Assembly: GCF_011762125.1 (NCBI RefSeq)
Contig: NZ_JAASQN010000001.1
Coordinates: 930,001 to 994,000, forward strand
Reading direction: 5' to 3'
DNA: 64,000 nt
DNA from: Sphingopyxis panaciterrae
GTDB taxonomy: Bacteria; Pseudomonadota; Alphaproteobacteria; Sphingomonadales; Sphingomonadaceae
Shown here: positions 8,143-17,406 of the stretch, in pieces
Layout: each line of letters starts with the position of its first letter
Numbering within the stretch: the stretch's first letter is position 1
Position numbers and translations under genes: made by a program
The notes under the pieces: model-generated
Seen by the model: only the letters and a program-made list of their open reading frames with translations
Told to the model about the DNA's origin: nothing
The model's database searches: none

Positions 8143-9123
8143 ATGCGCTTGCTGAAACTCGTCCCCGACCACACCAATATCGACTTTCTGCGCTGGCGGA
8201 AATTCGCCTCGTTCATGAGCTTTTTCCTCGTCGCCGTGTCGATCACGCTCGTCGCGGTAAAGGGGCTGAACTTCGGCGTCGACTTCGTCGGCGGCCAGTC
8301 GGTGCGCGTCGAATTCACCCAGGAAATGCCGCCGATCGACGAGATTCGCGAAAAGGTCGGTCATATCGGCCTTGGCGAAGCGACGATCCAGCAATTCGGA
8401 TCGGACAAGGCGGTATCGATCCGCACCGCACTGCCCGAGGGCGACAAGACGGTCGCCGAACGTGCGGGGCAGCAGCTCGTCTCCGGCATCAAGAAGGCGT
8501 TCCCGACCGCGAAGACTGGGTCGGTCGAAACCGTGTCGGGGAAGGTGTCCGAAGAGCTGATCCGAACGGGGGCGCTGAGCCTGGGGCTCGCGATCATCGG
8601 TATTTCGATTTATATCTGGATACGCTTTGAATGGCAGTTCGGCGTCGGCGCGCTCGGCCGCCTTTTCCACGAGGTGTCGTTGACCTTCGGGCTGTTCGCG
8701 GTGACGCAGATGCAGTTCGACCTCAACAGCGTCGCAGCGCTGCTGACGATCGTCGGCTATTCGCTCAACGACACCATCGTCGTTTATGACCGTATTCGCG
8801 AGAATCTGAAAAAATATCGCAAGATGGAGATCATCCCGCTCCTGAACCTCAGCATCAACGAGACGCTGTCGCGCACGGTGATGACCACCGTCGCGATGGT
8901 GCTGGCGCTTGGCATGTTGCTGATTTTCGGCCCCGACGTGATTTTCGGCTTCACCGCAGCGATGCTGTTCGGCGTGTTTATCGGCGGCTATTCGTCGGTG
9001 CTGATGTCGACGCCGGTGCTTGTGTGGCTGAAGGTCGGTCCGGGCAGCTTCGTGCCGCGCACCAGCGCCGGGATCGAGGGCGGCGAGCGCATCGAACGCA
9101 AGGACGACGGCGCGGTCGTTTAA
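8143..9123 (+). CDS. secF: Protein translocase subunit SecF
   Basis: A 326-residue partner of SecD. It has an N-terminal membrane segment (about 22-42), the motif LNFGVDFVGGQSVRVEF, a periplasmic domain, and a C-terminal five-helix block containing IVGYSLNDTIVVYDRIRENL, the conserved SecF signature. The start is marked by GAGGAAGG. It closes the yajC-secD-secF operon; a strong hairpin at 9150-9176 follows and can serve as terminator for it and for the convergent glycosyltransferase gene. Confidence 0.96.
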   Translation: MRLLKLVPDHTNIDFLRWRKFASFMSFFLVAVSITLVAVKGLNFGVDFVGGQSVRVEFTQEMPPIDEIREKVGHIGLGEATIQQFGSDKAVSIRTALPEGDKTVAERAGQQLVSGIKKAFPTAKTGSVETVSGKVSEELIRTGALSLGLAIIGISIYIWIRFEWQFGVGALGRLFHEVSLTFGLFAVTQMQFDLNSVAALLTIVGYSLNDTIVVYDRIRENLKKYRKMEIIPLLNLSINETLSRTVMTTVAMVLALGMLLIFGPDVIFGFTAAMLFGVFIGGYSSVLMSTPVLVWLKVGPGSFVPRTSAGIEGGERIERKDDGAVV

Positions 9124-9149
9124 GCCGGCGTGCTTCGGAAAACGGATGG

Positions 9150-9176
9150 CGCCGGCCCGCTTCGTGTGGGCCGGCG
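9150..9176. terminator. Hairpin between convergent secF and glycosyltransferase genes
   Basis: Perfect 9-bp GC stem (CGCCGGCCC / GGGCCGGCG) with a 9-base loop, in a 76-base gap between two convergent genes. It has no T tract, so termination is inferred from position and stability. Confidence 0.55.
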
Positions 9177-9199
9177 TCGTCGTATCCGGGGTCCGAACC

Positions 9200-10366
9200 C
9201 TATGAACCGGCGAGCCGGCGCAGATGTTCGGCGAGTTCGCGGCCGTTGCGGTCCCAGTCGAAGCGGCCGCCGAGGCTGGCCGCGACATTGGCTGGTGCGG
9301 GCGGCTTGTCGAGGATATCGCGCACCGCTGCGGCAATCGGCCCGGGCGAACGATCGACGATCCGTCCCGCTACCGGTGATGTCACCAGCTCGCCCGCGCC
9401 GCCCGCATCGCTGATGACGATCGGCGTGCCGCAGGCGAGCGCTTCGACCCAGGCGTTGGCGAGACCTTCGCTGGCTGACGGCATGACGACGGCGTCGGCG
9501 GCGCGGTAAAGTTGCGGCAGGTCGGCGTTCGCCACCGGACCCATGAAATGGACGCGCGATGCAACACCCAGTTTCTGGGCCAGCGCGCGGTAGCGGCCGT
9601 CTTCCTCGCCCGCGCCGGCGAGCCAGTAATGCACGCCGGGAAGCGCGGGTAGCGCCTCGATCACCAGCGCTTGCCCCTTGCGCGCGATCAGCGCGCCGAC
9701 GGTGAGGATCGCGGGTTCGGTCCCCATGCCGAGTGCGGCGCGCGCGGCGGCGCGGTCGCCGGGATGGAAGCGCGCGCTGTCGATGCCGGTGTAATGGAGC
9801 GCGATCTTGCCGGGGTCGATACCGATCGCGGCCATATCGCGCCGCATCGCGTCGGACACCGCGAGCAGCCCCGCGGCGCGGCTGGCGGCGGCCAGGAGCT
9901 GCGGTGCCGTCGCGGGATCATGGCCGAAATGGCTGATGTCGGCGCCGCGTGCCTTGGCCGAAAAGGGCAGGCCGAGCGCGTCCGCGACGCGCATCGCGGC
10001 GGGGCCGTCGGGATAGAAGAATTGCGCGTCGACGACGTCGAAAACACCCGCGCGCGCGATCGGCAGGACCGCGCGGGCGATCGCGGCGGGATTGAAGCGG
10101 GCGCCGACGCGAGGGAGAAGGCGAAAGCGCGGGCGGTGGACGGGCAGGCCGTGCCACTTTTCCTGGCGCGGCAGATTGCGGAGCGCGCGGTAGCGCGGGT
10201 GAAGCGACAGCGGGAAGGGGGGCAGGCCCACCGGAGCGGCGATGGTGAGTTCGATGCCCGGTTGTGCCGCGAGCGCGCGGAGGCTCTTTTCGACGAACAG
10301 CCCGAAATTGGGACGCGCGGCGTCGGGGAAGAGTGTGGCGATGGAGAGGATGCGGAGGGGGGGCAT
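9200..10366 (-). CDS. Glycosyltransferase family 4 (GT-B fold)
   Basis: A 388-residue GT-B glycosyltransferase. The N-terminal acceptor domain begins MPPLRILSIATLFPD; the C-terminal domain holds the family signature PSASEGLANAWVEALACGTP followed by IVISDAGGAGELV, which binds the nucleotide sugar, with the EGLANA glutamate in the expected place. It probably adds a sugar in capsule, exopolysaccharide or lipid-linked glycan synthesis; neither donor nor acceptor can be named. An isolated gene: no other polysaccharide genes are adjacent. The frame is open further upstream to 10399, but the ATG at 10366 fits the fold better. Confidence 0.88.
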   Translation of the reverse strand: MPPLRILSIATLFPDAARPNFGLFVEKSLRALAAQPGIELTIAAPVGLPPFPLSLHPRYRALRNLPRQEKWHGLPVHRPRFRLLPRVGARFNPAAIARAVLPIARAGVFDVVDAQFFYPDGPAAMRVADALGLPFSAKARGADISHFGHDPATAPQLLAAASRAAGLLAVSDAMRRDMAAIGIDPGKIALHYTGIDSARFHPGDRAAARAALGMGTEPAILTVGALIARKGQALVIEALPALPGVHYWLAGAGEEDGRYRALAQKLGVASRVHFMGPVANADLPQLYRAADAVVMPSASEGLANAWVEALACGTPIVISDAGGAGELVTSPVAGRIVDRSPGPIAAAVRDILDKPPAPANVAASLGGRFDWDRNGRELAEHLRRLAGS

Positions 10367-10460
10367 GCCGGCGTTTCTACTTGTCCGTCGCGATGACAAG
10401 TCGAGTGGCGGATATGTAAGCGAACGGCAGATTTCGGCCGATTGCGGATATGGCCATTTT

Positions 10461-10533
10461 CGTCACCCCGGACTTGATCCGGGGTCCATGACAACGTCCA
10501 TCGCCTGGATCCCGGATCAAGTCCGGGATGACG
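10461..10533. repeat. Palindromic repeat, family B, copy 1 (short form)
   Basis: Inverted repeat with arms of the type CACCCCGGACTTGATCCGGG and GATCCCGGATCAAGTCCGGG, between the glycosyltransferase start and the XRE gene end. Each arm is itself a small palindrome. Further copies lie at 11764-11823, 17514-17596, 49535-49625, 54667-54757 and, as a partial copy, 57847-57928. Confidence 0.9.
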
Positions 10534-10561
10534 AAGGTGGGGGGAGGCAATTTCGCCATTT

Positions 10562-11122
10562 CTAAAGGCTGCGCAGCAGTCGCACGGCCACCGCCGCCCA
10601 TGGCGGATTGGTGACGACCTGTTGCCGCTGGCCGGTCCCGAGCGGCAGCAGATGGAGCTTTTCGCCATCGACGTTGAGCAGCCGCGCGAAGAAGAAGCGG
10701 CCGGCGGGGCGGGGAACGAGCAGGTCGCGGTTGAGCGCGCTCCCCCAGTCGGCTTCGATGCGGCGGCACCAGATTTCGTCACCCGCCCGATAATCGCCGA
10801 TCGACGAGATGACGCGGACGGCGACCATATCCTCACCGGGCCGCGCGGTCAGCGCCTGTTCGACGCGCGTCGGTGCCTGTGCGCCTTCGGCGCCGAGCAG
10901 CGCCGTGATCGTGAGCTGGGTGTCTTGCGGCAGTTGGACGAGTTCGGCGGCATCGACGCCAAGCGCCGCGGCAATGCGGTTCATCCAGCCGAGCGACAGC
11001 GTGCGCGTACCCGTTTCGAGGCGGCCGATCGTCTGCGCGGTGGTCGGCGGGTCGCAACGCTGCCCGACTTCTTCGAGCGTCAGGCCCTTGGCGCGGCGGA
11101 CGGAGCGGATGCTGTTGATCAT
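10562..11122 (-). CDS. XRE-family regulator with LexA/CI-like (S24-type) C-terminus
   Basis: A 186-residue repressor-like protein. Residues 6-58 form an XRE helix-turn-helix (LTLEEVGQRCD, TIGRLETGTRTLSLGWMNRI, AAALGVDAAEL). Residues about 95-186 resemble the S24/LexA C-terminal fold (MVAVRVISSIGDYRAGDEIW, LLVPRPAGRFFFARLLNVDG, NPPWAAVAVRLLRSL). The catalytic Ser in the usual DSM-type motif is not visible (ISSIGD instead), so it may not self-cleave. The start at 11122 has GAGGGA upstream. It is divergent from a DUF6456 gene, and the shared region holds the element also found at the endolysin promoter. The arrangement recalls the repressor-activator control of alphaproteobacterial GTAs (RogA and GafYZ in Caulobacter); orthology is not shown. 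Confidence 0.8.
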   Translation of the reverse strand: MINSIRSVRRAKGLTLEEVGQRCDPPTTAQTIGRLETGTRTLSLGWMNRIAAALGVDAAELVQLPQDTQLTITALLGAEGAQAPTRVEQALTARPGEDMVAVRVISSIGDYRAGDEIWCRRIEADWGSALNRDLLVPRPAGRFFFARLLNVDGEKLHLLPLGTGQRQQVVTNPPWAAVAVRLLRSL

Positions 11123-11156
11123 CGCAAATCCCTCAAATAACCAAATCGGTTTCTTC

Positions 11157-11177
11157 TTTCCTACAAAATATCCCGAT
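11157..11177 (+). promoter_or_regulatory. Putative operator upstream of DUF6456 gene (second copy)
   Basis: Plus-strand element TTTCCTACAA-AA-TATCCCGAT between the divergent XRE and DUF6456 genes, 32 bases before the DUF6456 ATG. Apart from a two-base A insertion and one A/G change, it equals the element at 2728-2746 upstream of the endolysin. Here it lies 35 bases from the XRE start and is not a ribosome binding site, so the match is not explained by translation signals. An obvious candidate ligand is the adjacent XRE protein. Confidence 0.6.
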
Positions 11178-11209
11178 GTCAAGCCTGGTGTATAGCAAGG
11201 GAGAATCGC

Positions 11210-11692
11210 ATGACCGCACGCCGCCTCGAAACCCGCCTCCACCCCGACGACCGGATCGACCCCGAGAAAACGCGGCCGCAGGTGATGCGGCATGTGACGG
11301 TCAATGTTGCGGAGAGTCCGATTGCGTGGCTGGCATCGCGCGGGCATCTGAGCGAGGCGCAATTGCGGGCGGGCGAGCGGCTGCGCGCCGATTATGAGCG
11401 CGCGGGGCTGGCGGCGCGAGTGACGATGCGCTGGGACGCCGCGCCGCCGGGAAAGAGCCGCGGCGGCGCGCGCGCATCCGATGCGTCGCTGGCGCGGATC
11501 GACGCGCAACGGCGCTTTCACGGCGCGCTCGATGCCGCCGGGCCGGGGCTGGCCGATATCTGCTGGCGCGTCATCTGTGCGGGCGAGGGGATCGGGGGCG
11601 CCGAGAAGGGGCTGGGGTGGCCCGCGCGGTCGGGCAAGCTGGTGCTGGGGCTGGCGCTCGACCGGCTGGCGCGGTTTTACGGGACGGGGTGA
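11210..11692 (+). CDS. DUF6456 domain protein, possible GTA/phage-type activator
   Basis: A 160-residue basic protein. Residues from about 30 match the DUF6456 pattern as I know it: NVAESPIAWLASRGHLSEAQ, LRAGERLRADYERAGLAARV, a variable linker, then DAQRRFHGALDAAGPGLADI, WRVICAGEGIGG and WPARSGKLVLGLALDRLARF. The C-terminal part looks like a sigma/HTH-type helical bundle. GGGAGAA precedes the ATG at 11210. From memory, DUF6456-like sequence occurs in GTA activators of the GafA/GafY type; this needs a profile search. The divergent XRE gene and the shared operator-like element support a repressor-activator switch. No second activator gene (GafZ-like) follows; the next 350 bases hold only repeats. 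Confidence 0.72.
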   Translation: MTARRLETRLHPDDRIDPEKTRPQVMRHVTVNVAESPIAWLASRGHLSEAQLRAGERLRADYERAGLAARVTMRWDAAPPGKSRGGARASDASLARIDAQRRFHGALDAAGPGLADICWRVICAGEGIGGAEKGLGWPARSGKLVLGLALDRLARFYGTG

Positions 11693-11763
11693 GGGGGTGG
11701 GTGTGGCTAAAACCAGACATATCTATCATCGTTACCCTCGAACGAGACGCGTGGCTCGTTCGA

Positions 11764-11823
11764 CTTAATCCGGGGTCCATGACTTCAGCGCCGCAGTGGA
11801 TCCCGGATCAAGTCCGGGATGAC
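11764..11823. repeat. Palindromic repeat, family B, copy 2 (5' arm truncated)
   Basis: The left arm is shortened to CTTAATCCGGGGTCCATGAC, while the right arm GATCCCGGATCAAGTCCGGG followed by ATGACG is intact and identical to that of copy 1 at 10461-10533. Confidence 0.85.
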
Positions 11824-11859
11824 GAAGAGGGTAGGAAGCGGCCGGAAGTGGACAGTAAT

Positions 11860-11990
11860 CCTCCCTGCGGCGCAGCCGTGGGGAGGGGGACCGTCGCCGC
11901 AGGCGATGGTGGAGGGGCGGCGAGATCGCGCCATTGCCCCTCCGTCAGCCCTCCGGGCTGCCACCTCCCCATCGCTGCGCGACAGGGAGG
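11860..11990. repeat. Palindromic repeat, family C
   Basis: About 130 bases with imperfect inverted arms: CCTCCCTGCGGCGCAGCCGT on the left and CATCGCTGCGCGACAGGGAG on the right, with nested GGGGAGGGG / CCACCTCCCC segments. It sits immediately beyond the 3' end of the ABC-F gene and resembles the CTCCCC-rich intergenic repeats of sphingomonads. Confidence 0.75.
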
Positions 11991-12046
11991 ATTGAATGAC
12001 CCAAACATCCGCTTCCCACCCCAAAGCAGTCTCTCCAAGGCTGTGC

Positions 12047-13822
<1,776 letters not shown>

Positions 13823-13956
13823 GATGAACGGCGCGCTACCGACACGTTCAGCATCATGCAAGCGCGCTCAGCACAAAGGCCGGAACGGGTCCGCGCCGTC
13901 TGCGTTACGGGGCGGAGATTTGGAACCACCGGAACCCCGGTTCACAGGAGAATGAA

Positions 13957-14703
13957 ATGACGAAACAAATGTTTGCCTTCATGGCAACCGGACTGGCGCT
14001 GATGGCGGCGACGCCTGCGCTGGCGCAGCAGGGAGGTTCGACGGTGACGGCAGCAACGACCCAGGGGCCGATCCTGACCTTTTCGGTCAGCGAAGAAGTG
14101 CGCTCGCGTCCCGACCAGGCGACCGTCGGTGCCGGCGTAACGACGACCGCGCCGACCGCGGTCGAAGCGATGCGCCAGAACGCCGCGGCGATGGACAAGC
14201 TGATCGCCGCCGCCAAGGCGCGCGGGATCAAGGCCGAGGATATCCAGACGAGCGGCATCAACCTGTCGCCGCAATATGACTATAACAACCGCACCGATGG
14301 CCAGCCGCCGCGTTTCCTGGGTTATCAGGTGTCGAACAGCGTCCGCGCGACGACGCCCAAGATCGACGACATCGGCCCGCTGCTCGACGCACTGGTCGCT
14401 GCGGGCGGCACCAATGTCGACGGACCGTGGTTCGGCATGAAGGATCCCGACGCGCAGCTCGTCGGGGCGCGCGGCACCGCGATCAAGGCGGCCGAAGCCA
14501 AGGCGCAGGATTATGCGCGGCTTGCCGGTTTCCGCGGCGTCGAGCTGGTCTCGATCAGCGAGGGCGGCAGCTTTGGACCGCAGCCGCCGATGCCGATGGC
14601 ACGGATGGCGATGGACGCCGGTTCGGCGAAGGCGACCCCGGTCGAGCCGGGTCAGGTCGCGAATTCGCTGACTCTGAACTTCCAGTACCGGCTGGTGAAA
14701 TAG
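13957..14703 (+). CDS. SIMPL (DUF541) domain periplasmic protein
   Basis: A 248-residue exported protein. The signal peptide (MTKQMFAFMATGLALMAATP, ending LAQQ) is followed by the SIMPL/DUF541 domain: ILTFSVSEEVRSRPDQATVG, the conserved helix AVEAMRQNAAAMDKLIAAAK, GIKAEDIQTSGINLSPQYDY and, near the end, AIKAAEAKAQDYARLAGFRG. The family includes E. coli YggE, linked to oxidative stress tolerance; biochemical function is unknown. ACAGGAG lies upstream of ATG 13957. It stands alone, divergent from the ABC-F gene. Confidence 0.9.
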   Translation: MTKQMFAFMATGLALMAATPALAQQGGSTVTAATTQGPILTFSVSEEVRSRPDQATVGAGVTTTAPTAVEAMRQNAAAMDKLIAAAKARGIKAEDIQTSGINLSPQYDYNNRTDGQPPRFLGYQVSNSVRATTPKIDDIGPLLDALVAAGGTNVDGPWFGMKDPDAQLVGARGTAIKAAEAKAQDYARLAGFRGVELVSISEGGSFGPQPPMPMARMAMDAGSAKATPVEPGQVANSLTLNFQYRLVK

Positions 14704-14714
14704 TCCCTTTCATG

Positions 14715-14872
14715 CCGTTCGTCCTGAGGAGCCCCCTTCGACTGCCTGCCTGCGGCAGTCGCTCAGGACAGGATTGAGCTTGTCGAAATGGCGTCTCGAA
14801 GGACTTGGCGTCACGCTTGGCCCTTCGAGACGGGTCTTTCGACTTCGCTCAGCCCCTCCTCAGGGCGAACGG
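14715..14872. repeat. Palindromic repeat, family D (long)
   Basis: About 158 bases with outer arms CCGTTCGTCCTGAGGAG and CTCCTCAGGGCGAACGG and an inner pair GTCGAAATGGCGTCTCGAAG / CTTCGAGACGGGTCTTTCGA. It lies between convergent genes, and a T5 run follows directly (GGTTTTTG), so it may terminate the SIMPL transcript. A fragment of the same family appears at 5922-5942. Confidence 0.75.
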
Positions 14873-14887
14873 TTTTTGTTGCATGGG

Positions 14888-15568
14888 CTACCCCAGCTCC
14901 CCATCCGCCCACGGCCACGGCCGTTCGCGGAACCATTTGGTGATGATATATTTGCGCCCCTTGCGCACCTTCATCCCATGGTGGAGCGTGTCGGCGTTCG
15001 CGGTGCCGTCGGCGTGGACATTGTTCCACGCCAGCAGCTTGCCCGTTTCGGGCTGGTGCATCTTGCCGGTCGCAAGGAAGCGCGTCGCGCCGCCCGCTTC
15101 GGGTTCGTTGAGGTAGATCATCAGCGTCCAGCTGCGCTGGCCCGGAACCGCGCAATAGGTTTCCCAGTCGCTGCCATGCGGGTCGAAATAATCGGTGTGC
15201 GCCTTGAATTCCTGTCCGACGTCGTAGCGCTGACCCTGCATCGGCTCGCCATAGGCGAGCGGGATGCCGGTGAGGTCGTGGAGGCGGTGATTGACCGCGA
15301 TCACCAGCGGATCGCGGTGGTCGAGGTCGCAGGTCGTGCTGGTGCGGAAGGCGTCGTCGCCATTCGGGTCGGCGATCGTCGAGGGACGCACGTCGCGGTC
15401 GATCTGCGCGATCAGCGCGGCGCAGGTTTCGGCGTCGAGAAAGCGCGAAAGCATGAACTGCGCGAGCTTCGGCGTCGGCGCGCGGCGGATGCCCGGGACG
15501 GCAGCGAGCCGCTGCGCGGTGCGGTCGGCGCCCGAGGTCGCCATGTCGACATGTTCCTGTCCAGCCAT
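14888..15568 (-). CDS. 2OG-Fe(II) oxygenase (prolyl 4-hydroxylase-like)
   Basis: A 226-residue protein with the double-stranded beta-helix of Fe(II)/2-oxoglutarate oxygenases, P4Hc branch. Visible: the iron ligands HTDYFDPH (HxD) and the distal His in DTLHHGMKV, followed by KGRKYIITKWFRERPW, whose Lys binds 2-oxoglutarate. The N-terminal helix LSRFLDAETCAALIAQIDRD is typical. It should hydroxylate a peptidyl proline or similar residue; the target is unknown. An open frame continues upstream through the opposite-strand tRNA-His, so ATG 15568 is chosen as the first reasonable start. Confidence 0.87.
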   Translation of the reverse strand: MAGQEHVDMATSGADRTAQRLAAVPGIRRAPTPKLAQFMLSRFLDAETCAALIAQIDRDVRPSTIADPNGDDAFRTSTTCDLDHRDPLVIAVNHRLHDLTGIPLAYGEPMQGQRYDVGQEFKAHTDYFDPHGSDWETYCAVPGQRSWTLMIYLNEPEAGGATRFLATGKMHQPETGKLLAWNNVHADGTANADTLHHGMKVRKGRKYIITKWFRERPWPWADGELG

Positions 15569-15682
15569 GGCGCGCTTTTTAGCAGGGAAGCGCGTGCGAA
15601 CAATGCTTGACGAGCGGGGGGATGCGCGCCTATTCGCCGCGCGCTGTCGAGGGTGCTTCGTGCGCCGCTCTTCGCTTATGTG

Positions 15683-15759
15683 GCGACCATAGCTCAGTTG
15701 GTTAGAGCGCCGGTTTGTGGTACCGGAGGTCGCGGGTTCGAGCCCCGTTGGTCGCCCCA
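15683..15759 (+). tRNA. tRNA-His (anticodon GTG)
   Basis: 77 bases including G-1, required for histidyl-tRNA identity, paired with discriminator C73, and an encoded CCA. Acceptor GCGACCA pairs with TGGTCGC, D arm GCTCAGTTGGTTAGAGC, anticodon loop TTGTGGT, T loop GGTTCGAGCC. Confidence 0.96.
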
Positions 15760-15816
15760 TTTTCTCTATCTCCAGCCATAGAAGCTTTTGGGGTGACTCG
15801 CAGCGCCTGTTTGATT

Positions 15817-15839
15817 ATTACGTCGCCACGTAATTTTTT
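15817..15839 (+). terminator. Hairpin with T tract after tRNA-His, or operator of the dehydrogenase gene
   Basis: ATTACGT-CGCC-ACGTAAT, a perfect 7-bp inverted repeat followed by six T. It lies 58 bases after tRNA-His and 18 bases before the dehydrogenase ATG. As RNA it looks like a short intrinsic terminator; as DNA the symmetrical TTACGT...ACGTAA could be a regulator site. Confidence 0.5.
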
Positions 15840-15856
15840 AACATGAGGATGAGACC

Positions 15857-16921
15857 ATGTCCGCTGTCTGGGATTTCGCCGATTTCGACGATCATGAGCA
15901 TGTCCACATGTTCCGCGACCGCCACAGCGGGCTGACGGCGGTTATCGCGGTTCATTCGACCCACCTCGGCCCCGGCGCGGGCGGCGTCCGTTACTGGCAT
16001 TATCCGCAGCGCGCCGCAGCGATCACCGACGCGTTGCGCCTGTCGCGCGGCATGAGCTACAAAAATGCAATGGCGGGTCTGCCGATGGGCGGCGGCAAGG
16101 GCGTGATCCTGGCCGACGAACAGGGTGCGAAAACCCCCGAACTGCTTGCGGCGTTCGGGCGCGCGGTCGAGTCGCTGGGCGGCGCTTATGTGACCGCCGA
16201 GGATGTCGGGATCACCGATGCCGACATGGTCCAGATTTCGAAGCATACCAAGCATGTCAGCGGGCTTCCTGTTGCGAGCGGCGAAGCCGGCGGCGACCCC
16301 GGCCCGCTGACTGCGCTCGGCGTCTATCTGGGTATCAAGGCGGCGATTCGCGAGGGGCTGAACAGCGACAGCGCGAAGGATGTGCGGATCGCGATCCAGG
16401 GCGTCGGCAGCGTCGGCGGTGGCGTCGCGCGCCGGTTGGCGGCCGAGGGCGCCAAGCTGACCCTCGCCGACGTCAATCTGGCGCGCGCCAAGGCGCTGGC
16501 CGAGGAACTGGGCGCCGATCTCGCCGATTCGGCGGCGATCATGGAGGTCGAGGCCGATGTGCTGAGCCCCAATGCCTTGGGCGCGATCCTGACCGAGGCG
16601 AGCATCGAGAAACTGCGCGTGCCGATCGTCGCGGGCGGGGCGAACAATCAACTCGCGACCGCTCTGGATGGGCAACGCATCCATGATCGCGGCATCGTCT
16701 ATGCACCCGACTATGTGATCAACGCGGGCGGCATCATCAACGTCGCGCTCGAATATCTGGGCCAAACCAAGGGACAGGGGGGCAGCCGCGAGGAAGTCGA
16801 GAGCCGTATCGAGCAGATCCCCGGCCGGCTGGCCGAAATCTGGGCCGAGAGCAAGGCGAGCGGGACGCCGGCATCGGCAGTCGCGGACCGGATGGCGCAG
16901 AAGCTGATCGGGCGGGGTTGA
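15857..16921 (+). CDS. Leu/Phe/Val dehydrogenase (amino acid dehydrogenase)
   Basis: A 354-residue NAD-dependent branched-chain or aromatic amino acid dehydrogenase. The catalytic domain includes MSYKNAMAGLPMGGGKGVIL, with both conserved lysines, and TAEDVGITDADM. The Rossmann domain has IQGVGSVGGGVARRLAAEGA, then the family's NALGAIL and GGANNQLAT. It deaminates an L-amino acid oxidatively to the 2-oxo acid, usually leucine, phenylalanine or valine; which one cannot be fixed. GAGGATGAG precedes the ATG. A symmetrical element (15817-15834) immediately upstream may control it. Confidence 0.92.
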   Translation: MSAVWDFADFDDHEHVHMFRDRHSGLTAVIAVHSTHLGPGAGGVRYWHYPQRAAAITDALRLSRGMSYKNAMAGLPMGGGKGVILADEQGAKTPELLAAFGRAVESLGGAYVTAEDVGITDADMVQISKHTKHVSGLPVASGEAGGDPGPLTALGVYLGIKAAIREGLNSDSAKDVRIAIQGVGSVGGGVARRLAAEGAKLTLADVNLARAKALAEELGADLADSAAIMEVEADVLSPNALGAILTEASIEKLRVPIVAGGANNQLATALDGQRIHDRGIVYAPDYVINAGGIINVALEYLGQTKGQGGSREEVESRIEQIPGRLAEIWAESKASGTPASAVADRMAQKLIGRG

Positions 16922-16929
16922 TCCTGTTA

Positions 16930-17007
16930 CGTCGCCTCCGCGAAGGCGGGGGCCGCTATCGGGGTCATGTAAGGTGGCCAGCGGCCCCCGCCTTCGCGGG
17001 GGCGACG
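16930..17007. repeat. Palindromic repeat, family A, copy 2
   Basis: Arms CGTCGCCTCCGCGAAGGCGG and CCGCCTTCGCGGGGGCGACG with extended pairing to AGCGGCCCCC, loop about 22 bases. Same design as copy 1 at 1555-1632 with GC-shifted arms. Confidence 0.85.
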
Positions 17008-17052
17008 CTAAGTAGGCTGGCGTGAGTTCCAAATTCCGCTAAGTCGCTCTCG

Positions 17053-17406
17053 ATGAAGCGGCATTTCTATCTGGTGAGCGGCTGGCTGTCGCTCGCGCTT
17101 GGCGCGGTCGGCGCGGTCTTGCCATTGCTGCCGACGGTGCCGTTCGTGATCCTCGCGGCTTTCTGTTTCGCGCGTTCGTCGCCGCGGCTGGAGGCGTGGC
17201 TGGTCGAACATCCGACCTTTGGTCCGCATATCGTCGCGTGGCGCGAGAAGGGCGCGATCAGCCGCAAGGGCAAGATCGCGGCGATGCTGGCCTTTGCTTT
17301 CAGCATCGTCCTCGCGGCGATTTTTTCGCCATGGCCGTGGGTGATGGCGCCGGTTGCCGCGGCGGCGGTGACCGGAAGCTGGATATGGACGCGGCCGGAG
17401 GGGTGA
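17053..17406 (+). CDS. YbaN/DUF454 family inner-membrane protein
   Basis: A 117-residue membrane protein of the DUF454 (YbaN) family. The start MKRHFYLVSGWLSLALGAVG, the segment LPLLPTVPFVILAAFCFARS and the following SPRLEAWLVEHPTFGPHI are diagnostic. There are about three hydrophobic segments. Function is unknown; in some bacteria homologues sit near heme or iron uptake genes. Here the ccm operon begins about 360 bases downstream, but repeats intervene, so no operon link is claimed. Confidence 0.88.
   Translation: MKRHFYLVSGWLSLALGAVGAVLPLLPTVPFVILAAFCFARSSPRLEAWLVEHPTFGPHIVAWREKGAISRKGKIAAMLAFAFSIVLAAIFSPWPWVMAPVAAAAVTGSWIWTRPEG

Larger units (their letters stand above)
11693..12046. other. 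Gene-free stretch filled by palindromic repeats
   Basis: This 354-base gap between convergent genes contains no convincing coding sequence. It holds a truncated family B repeat (11764-11823) and a longer family C repeat (11860-11990). The remainder has no recognisable promoter or RNA gene. Confidence 0.7.

Noticed and set aside
10461..11990. CRISPR array or leader
   Set aside because: The repeated sequences are inverted palindromic units of unequal length without regular direct repeats and unique spacers, and no cas gene is present.
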